NCBI GenBank assembly: GCA_038025085.1
Contig: CM076143.1
Coordinates: forward strand, 17,221,501-17,285,500
Direction of reading: 5' to 3'
DNA length: 64,000 nucleotides
Origin: Tetragonia tetragonoides
Taxonomy: Eukaryota > Streptophyta > Magnoliopsida > Caryophyllales > Aizoaceae
The notes beneath the pieces are model-generated. The model saw nothing but the letters and a program-made list of their open reading frames with translations, had not been told where the DNA came from and ran no database searches. A program made the position numbers and the translations under genes. Shown piece after piece: positions 35,508 through 45,984 of the stretch. How positions within the stretch are numbered: the first letter of the stretch is position 1; every line of letters begins with the position of its first letter.

Positions 35508-35729
35508 TTAGGGATCCCATTCAGCAGAGGACAATGGCACCTCTTCATTCTGAAACTCGAAGTTGTAGTAATTGACGCCTGTGAAAGTACCGTCCTTCAA
35601 CTTATGCCCGACAGTCTTACCATTAGCGAGTATATCAGTTTGAGTATAAGAAAATGGAACTTCACATTGACCTTGATTAGCCACGAGGGTGGTTTTAGCC
35701 CTAGTCTTTGGAGGAATAGTGATGGTGTA

Positions 35730-36039
35730 TGTTGGAATTAGTCATTACAGCAAATATTTATTGTAATAAACAGAACAAAAGTTTGTTACAATTCTGTTAC
35801 AATTCTGTTACTAGCTAGAAGTTTGTTAGAACAGTAAAAACAGAGTCTGTTAGCATAGCTGCGCATAGGCCTAGTTTCTCCTTCTTCTCTTACTTGTATA
35901 TAATCTGTAGTGCAATTGTAAACAATTCATTCAATGAGAAATCAATCTTCATTCTCTCAAAGCTCTTTCTCTCACTAAAATTCTCTCTCTTGTTCTTCCC
36001 TCTTTCACGAGCTCGAGCTGATCTTCATGTCAATCAACA
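35730..36039 (+). repeat. 5' LTR of the copia element
   Basis: 310 bp, TG...CA ends. Contains tgtatataatc (35895-35905), a likely TATA region, and CT-rich R/U5 sequence. Differs from the 3' LTR at four sites. Confidence 0.95.
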
Positions 36040-36486
36040 TGGTATCAGAGCATCGGTAACTCGATCAGCTCAAGATCACAATCTCTGAATCACATTCTCA
36101 TCTAGATCATTTCATATTTCGATTGTTTGATTTGCTTTCCTCAAACAATCTTGCTCACAATTCACCTTTTGAGTTTTATCTCAAAAGAATTCACATAAAT
36201 TCTTCATTTCTGTTTCGAACAATTGATTTGTTTTCATCAATTGTTCCTGCTCATCAATTGATTCAGAGAATCTGTTCATTTTCTTGATCATCGCAATTCT
36301 TCGCTCACAGACTTGTAATTCATTTTCACTTTTCTTTTCTTGATTTTCGTATCATGTTCACGATCACAATCATCACAATTCTTCGCTCATAGAATTGTAT
36401 TCCATTGTTTTTCCGCAAAATTTCACTAAATTTCATTGTTTCTTGATTTCACTATTTCATTGAATTCACTGTTTCATTGATCAAAG

Positions 36487-39400
36487 ATGTCTCAAATAGA
36501 CTCGAATCCATTATATTTACATCCATCGGATCATCCTGGAATGCTGCTTGTTGCAAAGCCTTTTGATGGCTCAAGCTTTGGTTCTTGGAAGAAATCCATG
36601 TCCATAGGCTTATCTGCAAAGAATAAGCTAGGAATGGTCAATGGTACAGTTACTCAGCCTACAAGTACTGAAGCTTCCTTCAATATCTGGCAGAGATGCA
36701 ACGATATGATCACTTCATGGATCCTGAATGTGTTGTCCAGTGACATAGCAGAAAGTGTGCTCTATTGCAATTCTGCTCATCAAATCTGGACTGAGCTAGA
36801 GGACAGGTATGGACAAGCTAGTGGTGCAAAACTATATCATTTGCAGAAGAATATCAACGAGACTAGTCAGGGTGCTAGTGATATTGCATCATATTTCACT
36901 AAAATAAAGCGAAATTGGGATGAGCTTAATGTTTTGAACTGCTTGCCAACATGTACCTGTGGAGCAGTTCAGGCTATTACTAAACATGAACAAGATCAGA
37001 GACTTGTTCAGTTTCTCATGGGATTGAATCCAATTTATGACAACATTAGAGGAAATATTCTCATGATGAAGCCTCTTCCTAGCATTAGCCAAGCCTATGC
37101 TCTCTTGATTCAGGATGAAAATCAAAGAGCAAATCACTCATCTACTCAGTTTATTTCTGAGTCAGCAGCAATGTATGCTAATCAGCATCAAAATTCATCA
37201 CAAAACAGTTACAAAGGGAAATTTGATAACAGAAAATCAATTGTTTGCACTCACTGTAAAAAGACAGGTCACAGTGCAAACAAATGCTACAGAATTGTAG
37301 GCTTCCCTAAGGATTTCAAGTTCACAAGGAGCAAGTCATATGCAGCTAATGCATATGGAGAACCTGTAGATAAACAATGTCATGAAGAACACTCTTCTGT
37401 TGACAATAATTCAGTCAAGACTGGGCTCACTGGTGCTTCTATCATCCCTGGATTATCACAAGAAGATTGCAATAATCTTCTGGCCTTATTGAGCAAAACT
37501 CAAGTTGGAGTTGCAAGTGGTGCTAAAGGCACTTATGATCCTGGCTCTTCTTCTTCTCACATCAACTCAGTTGTCAACTGTGCTGGTAAAGTTTCTGGTA
37601 TCTCTCACAACTTTTCAGGTTCATGTATTTGCTCTATTTGTTGTTCTGCATCTGCTGATTATACCTGGATTTTAGACACTGGAGCATCTGATCACATGTG
37701 CCATGACCTTTCCCTTTTTGCCAATATCATATCTCTTAAATCACCTCACCTCATTTCCCTTCCAAATAAACAAACTGTTGCTGTTACTCAGATTGGCACA
37801 GTTCAAATTACAGACAAAATTCTGTTGAAAAATGTTTTCTATGTTCCTCAATTTAGGTATAATTTGCTTTCTGTTGGCAGATTATGCAAGCAATCACATT
37901 GTTATGCCATATTCACTGAGCTACAATGTTTCCTGTTGTTCCTGCAGGGCCCTTCACTGAAGAGGCCTCAGGTTCATGGTGATGACCACAATCTCTTAGA
38001 ATTTGGTCATGCACATGCTGGACTATTCCTGCTGAAAATGAAAATGCCTGCTACTTCACATAGTCTTGATGTTGCTGCTGGACCTCCTACTTCAAGCTTA
38101 AACAATAATGTTGACAAATCTCATTTTCTTGTCAATAATTCTTCAATTCCTGATTGTTGTAATGTCATGGATGATGACAATTTCCATTTCCTTGTTCATG
38201 ACGCTGTTGGTGATGCTCACTGTAATACTGCATATAAAAATAATGCTTGTTTGTGGCACATTAGACTTGGTCATCTTCCCTTATACAAGCTAAAATCCAT
38301 GGATTTATTTGATGACATTTCTGATGACAATATTATTTCTAGTTGTGATGTTTGCCCTAAAGCAAGACAACACAGAAACTCCTTCCCTCACAGCCAAATT
38401 CACACCTCTAAACCTTTTCAACTCATCCATATTGATCTTTGGGGAGCTTATCATACTCCTACTTACAATGGTTATAATTACTTTCTCACCATAGTTGATG
38501 ATTTTACTAGAGCTACTTGGACACACTTACTCAGTGCCAAGAGCAATGCTTTGCCAATTATACAAGCTTTTTCAGAGATGGTTTCCACTCAATACCAAAC
38601 CAAAATCCAGATTGTAAGATCAGACAATGCCTTAGAGTTAGGACTAAGCAAGGAAGCTACTAGTTTCTTTCTATCTAAAGGTATTGTGCATCAAACTAGC
38701 TGCACTGACACCCCACAACAAAATGGGATAGTAGAGAGGAAACACAAGCATCTTTTAGAGACTGCCAGAGCTCTCCTATTTCAGTCTCATTTACCTGTGA
38801 AGTTTTGGGGAGACTGTGTCCTTACAGCTACATACCTAATAAACAGATTTCCCACCAAATTACTACACAATAAAACTCCTCATGAGCTTCTCACTGGTTC
38901 TAAACCTATATACACTCACCTAAGGAGTTTTGGATGTCTTTGCTATGCTTCTACATTAAAAAGGGGTCGAGATAAATTCAATCCTAGGGCATCTACATGC
39001 ATTTTCCTAGGATATCCATATGGAAAGAAAGCTTACAAATTGTATAACATGGATACAAAGAAAGTTCAAGTTTCCAGGGATGTAATTTTTCATGAGGATA
39101 TATTTCCATATAAAACCTCTTCCACCATTTCAGATTCATCACATTCTTTATTTCCTTTTCAAACTATGCCTCACACTCATAATTCTGTTTCTCCATTCTT
39201 AGATCATTCCTTTAATTCTCAGAATCAAACCACAAATTCATCTCAACTCATACATGATCCTCAAGATCAAAACTCAAATCATTCTCCTATTTCTGATCCT
39301 CAAGATCAAACAAATATCCCTCACTCTTCTCATTCTCATCCTCAGACTGAAGTCAGGAGATCCAGCAGGTCCATTACAGTTTCTAGGCATTTACAGGACT

Positions 39401-39648
39401 ATGTTTGCAATAGTGTTTGCAACAATGTTACATCAAATCATTTTTCTAATTCTTCATCATGTCCTCACACCATCACATCCTCCATAGACCTACCAAAACA
39501 TGTCTGTTTTAGCTCTCTTTCAACCAATAGTCAGCATTTGTTGAATAATGTTTTGCAAATAGATGAACCTACTTGTTTTGAGGATGCAGTTACTAATCCT
39601 TCATGGCAGGAAGCAATGTCTAAGGAGTTTGAAGCCCTAGGCAAATGA
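36487..39648 (+). pseudogene. Copia gag, protease, integrase and start of reverse transcriptase
   Basis: A 1053-codon frame. The gag N-terminus has a UBN2-like region ([15 protein letters not shown]), and a CCHC zinc knuckle ([15 protein letters not shown]) lies at residues ~254-268. The protease active site is [11 protein letters not shown] (~394-404). The pre-integrase segment has HIRLGHLP and [10 protein letters not shown]. The integrase core has [19 protein letters not shown] and [12 protein letters not shown]. The frame stops at 39648 shortly after [14 protein letters not shown], the usual entry to the reverse transcriptase; RT continues in another frame 20 bp on. The break means no full Gag-Pol polyprotein can be made. 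Confidence 0.93.
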
Positions 39649-41091
39649 AACTTGGATACTAACTGACTTGCCTCATCACAAGAAACCTATTAGTTGCAAA
39701 TGGGTATATAAAATCAAGTTAAAAGCTGATGGTTCAATAGAGAGATACAACGCTAGACTGGTAGTTAGAGGATTCACTCAAGTTGAAGGGATTGACTACA
39801 CTGAAACCTTCTTTCCAGTGGTAAAAATGACCACTGTAAGAGCTCTTATTGCCACTGCAGTCAAGAGAGGTTGGAACATGCACCAACTTGATGTTAATAA
39901 TGCTTTCCTCCATGAAGATTTGCATGAGGAAATCTATATGAAGCCACCACCTGGCCTGGTCCTCTCAAAGCCTAACCAGGTCTGCAAACTCAAGAAATCT
40001 CTGTATGGATTAAAACAGGCTTCAAGGCAATGGTATGGCAAGCTCTCTGATTCTTTAAAGTCCAGAGGTTATCAAATGTCACAAAATGATCATTCCTTAT
40101 TTCACAAGAAAATGGTTAATTCTACAGTTTTTATTGCTGTTTATGTTGATGATATTATCATCACAGGAAACAATGAGGCAGAAATTGCAGATCTAAAATC
40201 ATTCCTAGATAATACTTTCAAGATAAAAGATTTGGGATTATTGAATTATTTTCTAGGAATAGAAATACTACACAGCAATAATGGGGTGATCTTAACTCAG
40301 AGGAAGTTTGTTCATGAACTACTCAAGGAATTTGGTTGTTCTTCAGGAGCCACAACTATCTGTCCTTTAGAGACAAATATTAAACTGAAGCTTGATGAGG
40401 GCACTCTTTTGTCTGAACCTGGTGAATTCAGAAAGTTAGTTGGAAAATTGAATTTCCTTACACATACAAGGCCTGATCTAGGCTTTGCTGTTCAGTATTT
40501 AAGCCAATTTATGCACAGTCCCAGGCAACCTCACATGGATGCAGCTCTTCATGTTCTGAAGTACCTCACAAGGGATCCCAGTCAAGGCTTGTTCATGAGC
40601 TCACAATCTGATTATACATTACAAGCATATTGTGACTCAGACTGGGCAGCATGTCCTCAAACAAGGAGATCAATAAGTGGTTATTTCATATGCTTGGTAG
40701 AAGTCCAATTTCCTGGAAATCCAAGAAACAGGCCACTGTCTCTCTATCCAGTGCAGAAGCTGAATACAGAAGCCTGAGGAGAGTTACATCAGAGTTAGCT
40801 TGGCTTTCCAGGTTACTTAGTGAACTTACAGTTCCTGATATTGTTCCAATTGCTGTGAAATGTGATAGCCAGGCAGCAATTTATATTGCTAAGAACCCAG
40901 TATTTCACGAGCGCACCAAATACATAGAGCTTGACTGTCACTATGTTCGGGAACAATTGCAAGCAGGTTTAATCAGCTTGCATCATGTGAGAACAGATGA
41001 ACAATTGGCAGATTTATTCACAAAAAGTTTGCCAGGGCGCCAACATCATTATTTACTCAACAAGTTAGGAGTGTCATCCCCTCCTACTTGA
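39649..41091 (+). pseudogene. Copia reverse transcriptase and RNase H, in two frames
   Basis: 39650-40777 carries RT: CKWVYKIKLKADGS, VVKMTTVRALIATA, VNNAFLHEDL (the family usually has Gly for this Glu), YGLKQASRQWY and the catalytic YVDDIIITGN. RNase H starts AYCDSDWAACPQTRRS. A second frame break near 40690-40700 moves the remainder (VSLSSAEAEYRSL, AKNPVFHERTKYIELDCH, ADLFTKSLPG) to the frame ending at 41091. With the break at 39640 this element has two pol lesions despite young LTRs. Confidence 0.92.
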
Positions 41092-41098
41092 GGGGGGG

Positions 41099-41408
41099 TG
41101 TTGGAATTAGTCATTACAGCAAATATTTATTGTAATAAACAGAACAGAAGTTTGTTACAATTCTGTTACAATTCTGTTATTAGCTAGAAGTTTGTTAGAA
41201 CAGTAAAAACAGAGTCTGTTAGCATAGCTGCGCATAGGCCTAGTTTCTCCTTCTTCTCTTAGTTGTATATAATCTGTAGTGCAACTGTAAACAATTCATT
41301 CAATGAGAAATCAATCTTCATTCTCTCAAAGCTCTTTCTCTCACTAAAATTCTCTCTCTTGTTCTTCCCTCTTTCACGAGCTCGAGCTGATCTTCATGTC
41401 AATCAACA
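41099..41408 (+). repeat. 3' LTR of the copia element
   Basis: 310 bp, identical to the 5' LTR except four substitutions. Preceded by a G-rich polypurine tract (tgagggggggtg) and followed by the gtgta duplication. Confidence 0.95.
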
Positions 41409-42893
41409 GTGTACCCAGCTGTAGTCTCCTCACTTGTCGTATGTGTCCCTCCCCATCGGTGCTCGTATGACCCCGCGACTGAGACCTCAATTTTTCCATC
41501 AGCAATGAAGGGGATCCCAGCTTCAATGGTGGCTGTGACACCTGATTTCACAGTAACACTATTATCCCAGGTCGTGGAGGTGGTATCAGCGTATGTGATA
41601 TTCACAGTCATTGTCTGAGTTGTATCGGATGGGTTGTTGGCGTGTGCAGTACGCAGAGTAATCGCGGTGCCTTCCTTGATAATAGCATCTTCTACGTGGA
41701 ACTCTTGCACTTTGACAAACCTTGAAAGACAGGGCGCGCTCAACTACCCGGAATTGAGCTTCCTTTTTTATGCTGGTGCCACCTATAACCAAGCAGTCTT
41801 GCACATCACCGTCGGATGATCGATGCACGATTATAGACGTGTTTGCAGGAAAGTTGCGCAAGGCAATGACATCCTCTGCAACCTTAATAGCCTGAAACCA
41901 TGAATTAGCACTACTACCTAGTACCTATGCTACTTTCATCGCAGTCAGCTAGGATGAGTTTATCGCCATGCCAAAATTTATCATAACTGTCGGGGACAGT
42001 CTCCATTTGGGCTTGGTCAGACCCAATATCATCCTCCGCGAATTGCAGGTAATTTTTATTATTATGACTATAAGCTGTAAGATACTTACCATTGTCGCCA
42101 AGAAAGACCACATATTTGGGTAGAATCACCAAAGACTCGTAATCCACCATTCTGAACAGAGGCAAGATTTCCCCTTTTTCCAAGTTCAAGCGTTGCGGGT
42201 TTGTCTTTTCCCCTACGGTCACTGACCATTTCCCGGCATAAAATATTCTAAGTGTACAATTGTCGAGGACGAAGAATTCGAATACGGTGGTATTCCAAGC
42301 ATCTTTATCTTGCACGGGTTCCTTAGCTGTTGCATTTAACCAGTACTCATTTTCCGATGACCTGTTACATATATATCAAAACATTTTCTTCATACATTCA
42401 TCTATTTAGTTAGCTAGTTTAGCCTAATGATCACTATGATTTACGAGTAATTCTTATCATAACTCCCGTTAAAAATTTAATTAGCTATATGTCCTTTAGA
42501 GGATATATGTATCTAATAAATTACAGCATTAATAAATCAATAACATGAAAATATTTAATTAATAATATGATACAATAATGGAGTAAGGTAAAATGAAAAA
42601 TAAAGTTTTTTTTTATCTGAACAGAAACATATTTATATAAATCGTGCAATAAGCCAATAATGCATGGAAATGTCAATAGTTTAATTTAATTTGGTGAGGG
42701 AATTCAATTTATGAATTATGAGGTGGTGGGGGAAATGAATTAGAGGGGTAGGGGGTGGGGTAGGGAGTGAAAATTCATTAATTCGATGTATGGGTGGGTT
42801 GTTAGTACCAGCATGTGCAAGAGAGGGAATGGAGGGAGAGCAGAAAAATCAATCAAAGTTGTCAATTATTCGGTGGAAAAAAGAGAAAATTTC

Positions 42894-42924
<31 letters not shown>

Positions 42925-43200
42925 GAAGGGTAAAACAGGAAAAAAAAAGAAGAGGAAGAAGGTATTAATAGATTTAAAAAAAGATTAATCACCTATCCCA
43001 GTATTTGTTGTTCTTGCAACTTTTTATGTGGATGAAGTTTCGGCCCTCGGCGTATTCAATTGCAAATTTAGCACCTGGGGTCGAGACTCCGGCGGAGGGG
43101 GAGAGGTTAAGAGATAACCATCCATTGTGCAACTTACGAAATTGGCCCTGCCATCAATCGCAAAACCTAGAGCTAATAGTGAAGGCAATGTCGAAGTCAT

Positions 43201-43653
43201 CTCTCTCTCACTTTGTGTGTGATTTGTGATGATCTTAATGCTTTTACAGTTTTACTGACATTGCTTTTTCTACCCTTCCTATTTATAAGCCAAGTCCAAC
43301 CCAAATGTAAGTCTGACATGTTCTCAAAAATCCAACAGATCCAAACTTAGAGTGTAGTTTATCTCAAGGGAAGTATGTATACAAATCTTAGACTGGAGTA
43401 TTAACAAAAAAAAAATACTCCATGAGTTCAATCCCCATGTACGTAATAATTCTGAAAGGAGCCGTGGAGTTGGTTGTGGGGTTAAATCTATGACAAAGGC
43501 TATGAGTTCAATTTTCTTACAGTTCTTTTAGTTTTGTTGAGTCTTTCTGTAAGATTTATCTTGTTAACTTGCTGGTATATGTGCATGGTGTCCAGACTAT
43601 TGCATACACTCTGGGTTTATCAATACACAATAAAAAAGCCGTGATTGTGAGTC
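43201..43653. other. Upstream region of the agglutinin pseudogene
   Basis: Beyond the TATA box the sequence is AT-rich with a poly-A tract at 43407-43415. No further motif is convincing. Confidence 0.4.
43280..43287 (-). promoter_or_regulatory. TATA box of the agglutinin pseudogene
   Basis: TATAAATA on the minus strand, 80 bp upstream of the ATG at 43198-43200, with a pyrimidine-rich leader (ctctctctcactttg region) between. Position and sequence are canonical. Confidence 0.65.
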
Positions 43654-44404
43654 GGGGTTGCTAAACGCAAATCCCTTATTACTAAATGCAAACACAGTTT
43701 TCCACAAATACCCTTGTCATTTCCTTTACTGCTTTCCCTCAACCCTTCAATTCTCTCTGTCAAGTCTGCCTTTCTTTCTCTTCATCCGGCAGAAATGGGG
43801 TTGCGCGTGGGGTGAAGTCCCCAGGATGTAGTGGACAAACAAACTAAGATCCAAACCTTCAGTATTCCACTCTTGCTGGGATGTTGTTGTAGAAGAATAT
43901 TATTATATTGAATAAGAAACAAGCCCTTAAGCACTCAAGTTTTCATATCAAACTTGAATAATGGAACTGTTTCCAGTTGGGTGCACCGGTGACATGTCGT
44001 TGATCCTCCAAAAGGAAATAATCAGACGACACTCAACTGCAAAAGACTACCCAAACCCAGCCACCCGCCGCCATTCACCATCGAGCCAATTGCCCGCTCA
44101 ACACCCATAAACCCTAAACAATGGATATGATTAGAAAAAACTTTAAATTCCTTATAATTCCAATTGTTAGTTGAATATCATTATTAATTGCGCCAGAATT
44201 TATTTTGTCTCAATTAAGTTTATCATCTACGGTGATTTTTAGATTAGGTCCTTACATTAACAAAGCTAAGAATAGTAGCGATATTTGAGAGAGGAAAGGA
44301 AGAAAAGGAAGGAAGTTCGTATCCAAATAAAAAGGGTATTATGGAAAATATTGTAATAAAAATATTTATATTTAGTAATTTTAAATTTGCGTTAAGCAAT
44401 TTCG
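43654..44404. mobile_element. MULE-like element, relative of 22206-23092
   Basis: The left end ggggttgctaaacgcaaat and the right end read inward, gaaattgcttaacgcaaat, match the termini of 22206-23092, as do the next blocks (attactaaatgcaaa, ccacaaatacccttg). The core (43800-44110) is more GC-rich than its flanks and differs from the core of the other copy. I found no clear target duplication. Confidence 0.65.
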
Positions 44405-45034
44405 TCATGAATTACTCGTAAATAACAATAATAATAAAAAGTTGGCCCAAAGCTAAGATACATATCTGAACCAAAAAAAAAAAAAAACTAAGATACATAT
44501 CAATAATAATGTTCCATTTCCATTTATTGCTTTGCTCCACACTATTACTCCAGCGAAGGCTCCTATATTTTAGCTTATTTTGTGAATGGGCCAAATCTGA
44601 TATTGTGGTTTAATTTTAGGTCCTCTAATCGGTAGACCATATCCCGACAAATGATATAGTCCCTCCGGTCCACGGAAATCTTTACGCTTTCCACTTATGT
44701 TTGGACCATGGAAATCTTTATGTTTCCTTATATGGTAATGTATTTGAGCACCATTTACTACTTTACTCTTCCCACCTTCTCACCCCATGTGCCTATTTTC
44801 ACCAGGTTGGGTTTGATTTGCTGTTCAAAATCCCACGCCACTAGCTAGTTACCAAAAAAAAAAAAAAGAATCTCATGCCACTAGCTACAAAAGTAAGGAA
44901 AGTAATACAAAAACAAGGAAAGTAATAAATACCCACTAAAATATTATTTTCTCTCTTTTAATACCCTATGTACTCTTTTAAGGATAAATTTGAAATTTTT
45001 GTGCTAAAATGTATTTTCCTTAATATTAGTCATA

Positions 45035-45073
45035 CTAGGCGGATGCCCGTGAGTATGCCCGTGCGTTGCACGG
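45035..45073 (-). mobile_element. Helitron-like 3' end
   Basis: On the minus strand a 6-bp-stem hairpin CCGTGC-AAC-GCACGG (45073-45059) is followed ~20 nt later by CTAG (45038-45035) and then T, as at Helitron 3' ends. The gap is longer than usual because atgcccgtg is repeated within it. The 5' end was not found. Confidence 0.45.
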
Positions 45074-45232
45074 ACTGAGATTATATAATTAATTTAATAT
45101 AACGCGATTATTAATCTCATGGAAAAATCAAAGTGTACGTACTTGTCACTTATGAAAACTATTAGTACTATATGGATAAATATTTATACAATTCATTTAA
45201 TATCATGAATGCCATATAATAAGATCACAAAA

Positions 45233-45348
45233 TCTCGTCTAAGGCGGCCTCAAGGTGAGGCCCTTCTCATACAAGTATGATGTCATGCCGACGTCATGCT
45301 TATAAATAGAGGTGGCCTTACCTTGAGCCCGCCTCATACAAGACTTAT
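45233..45348. mobile_element. Small MITE with TIRs like the 56846 MULE
   Basis: Left end tctcgtctaaggcggcctca and right end inward gtcttgtatgaggcgggctc continue as aaggtgaggcc and aaggtaaggcc, giving ~30 bp inverted ends. They resemble both ends of the 3.8-kb element at 56846-60679. Inside is gatgtcatgccgacgtcat. No clear target duplication. Confidence 0.65.
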
Positions 45349-45984
45349 TTACTACTCTGTATGACTTTATAGGGCATCTTATCTAATTTAAACTCTTATC
45401 ATCAATTTCAATTAACTATTAATTAACTCAACCCATATGTTACATGATCCAAGAGGTAATAGTTTCAAAGTCTTTCTATACTTGATGTTGGTACGCCAAT
45501 GCTCTTATGTTGATATAAGTGTACAACTAACCTTATGATCCTTCTTTTATGGTAAAATCAGTTTAAATGTCTAATGTATACATAACTACTTTTCAAAAAA
45601 ATATTGAAGTTTTAGACGTAAACCTTAGAATAGCAAAATATATTTTACTTGCTTGTTTTTTAAAAGTTATATGTTGTCAAAATACTGCCTTGAAGAACGC
45701 AAAAAGTCCAATATAATTTTATTTGTGGTCCGGAGGGTATATTAATAATTATAAACTTCCTTTGCCCTCCAATCTTCTTTGTGCTCGTTCTTTTTCTTCT
45801 CCTCCAATTGTCGAAAGAAAAATTATTTAATTATGAAAGGTGTTTAAATCCCATTAGTATATGTTCCGTAAAAATTTTAAAAAAAATCTCATTAGTATGT
45901 TTTTTTTTTTGATGCGAAAGAGGGGTCAAAGCCCCATACAAGCAGAAACAAAATACTAAACAATGCAAACAAATCTAAGCTAAG

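Larger units (their letters stand above)
35730..41408 (+). mobile_element. Ty1/copia LTR retrotransposon, nearly full length, inside the agglutinin gene
   Basis: Two 310-bp LTRs (35730-36039, 41099-41408) begin TGTTGG and end CAACA, flanked by a 5-bp gtgta duplication (35725-35729, 41409-41413). They differ at four positions, so the insertion is recent. The primer site tggtatcagagc follows the 5' LTR at 36040-36051 (initiator tRNA-Met), and a G-rich polypurine tract precedes the 3' LTR (41090-41098). Gag and pol are continuous apart from two frame breaks in pol. Inserted opposite to the host gene. Confidence 0.97.
35508..43200 (-). pseudogene. Amaranthin-type agglutinin/aerolysin-like gene, disrupted
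   Basis: Minus-strand exons: 43200-42993, 42361-41918 and 41891 onward, the last cut at 41414/35729 by a copia element and resuming to a stop at 35508-35510. Exon 1 (KSCKNNKYWD near its end) and exon 2 (YVVFLGDNGKYLTAY, NYLQFAEDDIG) carry agglutinin-domain pieces. The last exon has an aerolysin-like pore-domain region (SVTVKSGVTATIEAGIPF, ADGKIEVS). Such fusions are known in several plant orders and are thought to act in defence as sugar-binding, membrane-active proteins. Lesions: a reading-frame break in exon 1 near 43140-43160, another near 41735-41745, an apparent loss of sequence between exons 2 and 3, and the 5.7-kb insertion. A TATA box survives. Not expected to give a working protein. 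Confidence 0.82.
44405..45883. other. Intergenic with transposon ends
   Basis: Holds one Stowaway-type end (agtccctccggtccacggaa, 44659-44678), a Helitron-like 3' end (45035-45073), a small MITE (45233-45348) and an inverted tggtccggaggg (45726-45737) that may be the partner of the first. Poly-A tract at 44473-44487. No gene. Confidence 0.5.

Noticed and set aside
36040..36051. tRNA-like block tggtatcagagc
   Set aside because: It is the primer-binding site complementary to initiator tRNA-Met next to the LTR, not a tRNA gene; the same applies at 61318.
44659..45737. One Stowaway element of about 1.1 kb between two matching ends
   Set aside because: The ends pair but the span is too long for the family and contains other elements. 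Two unrelated ends are equally likely.
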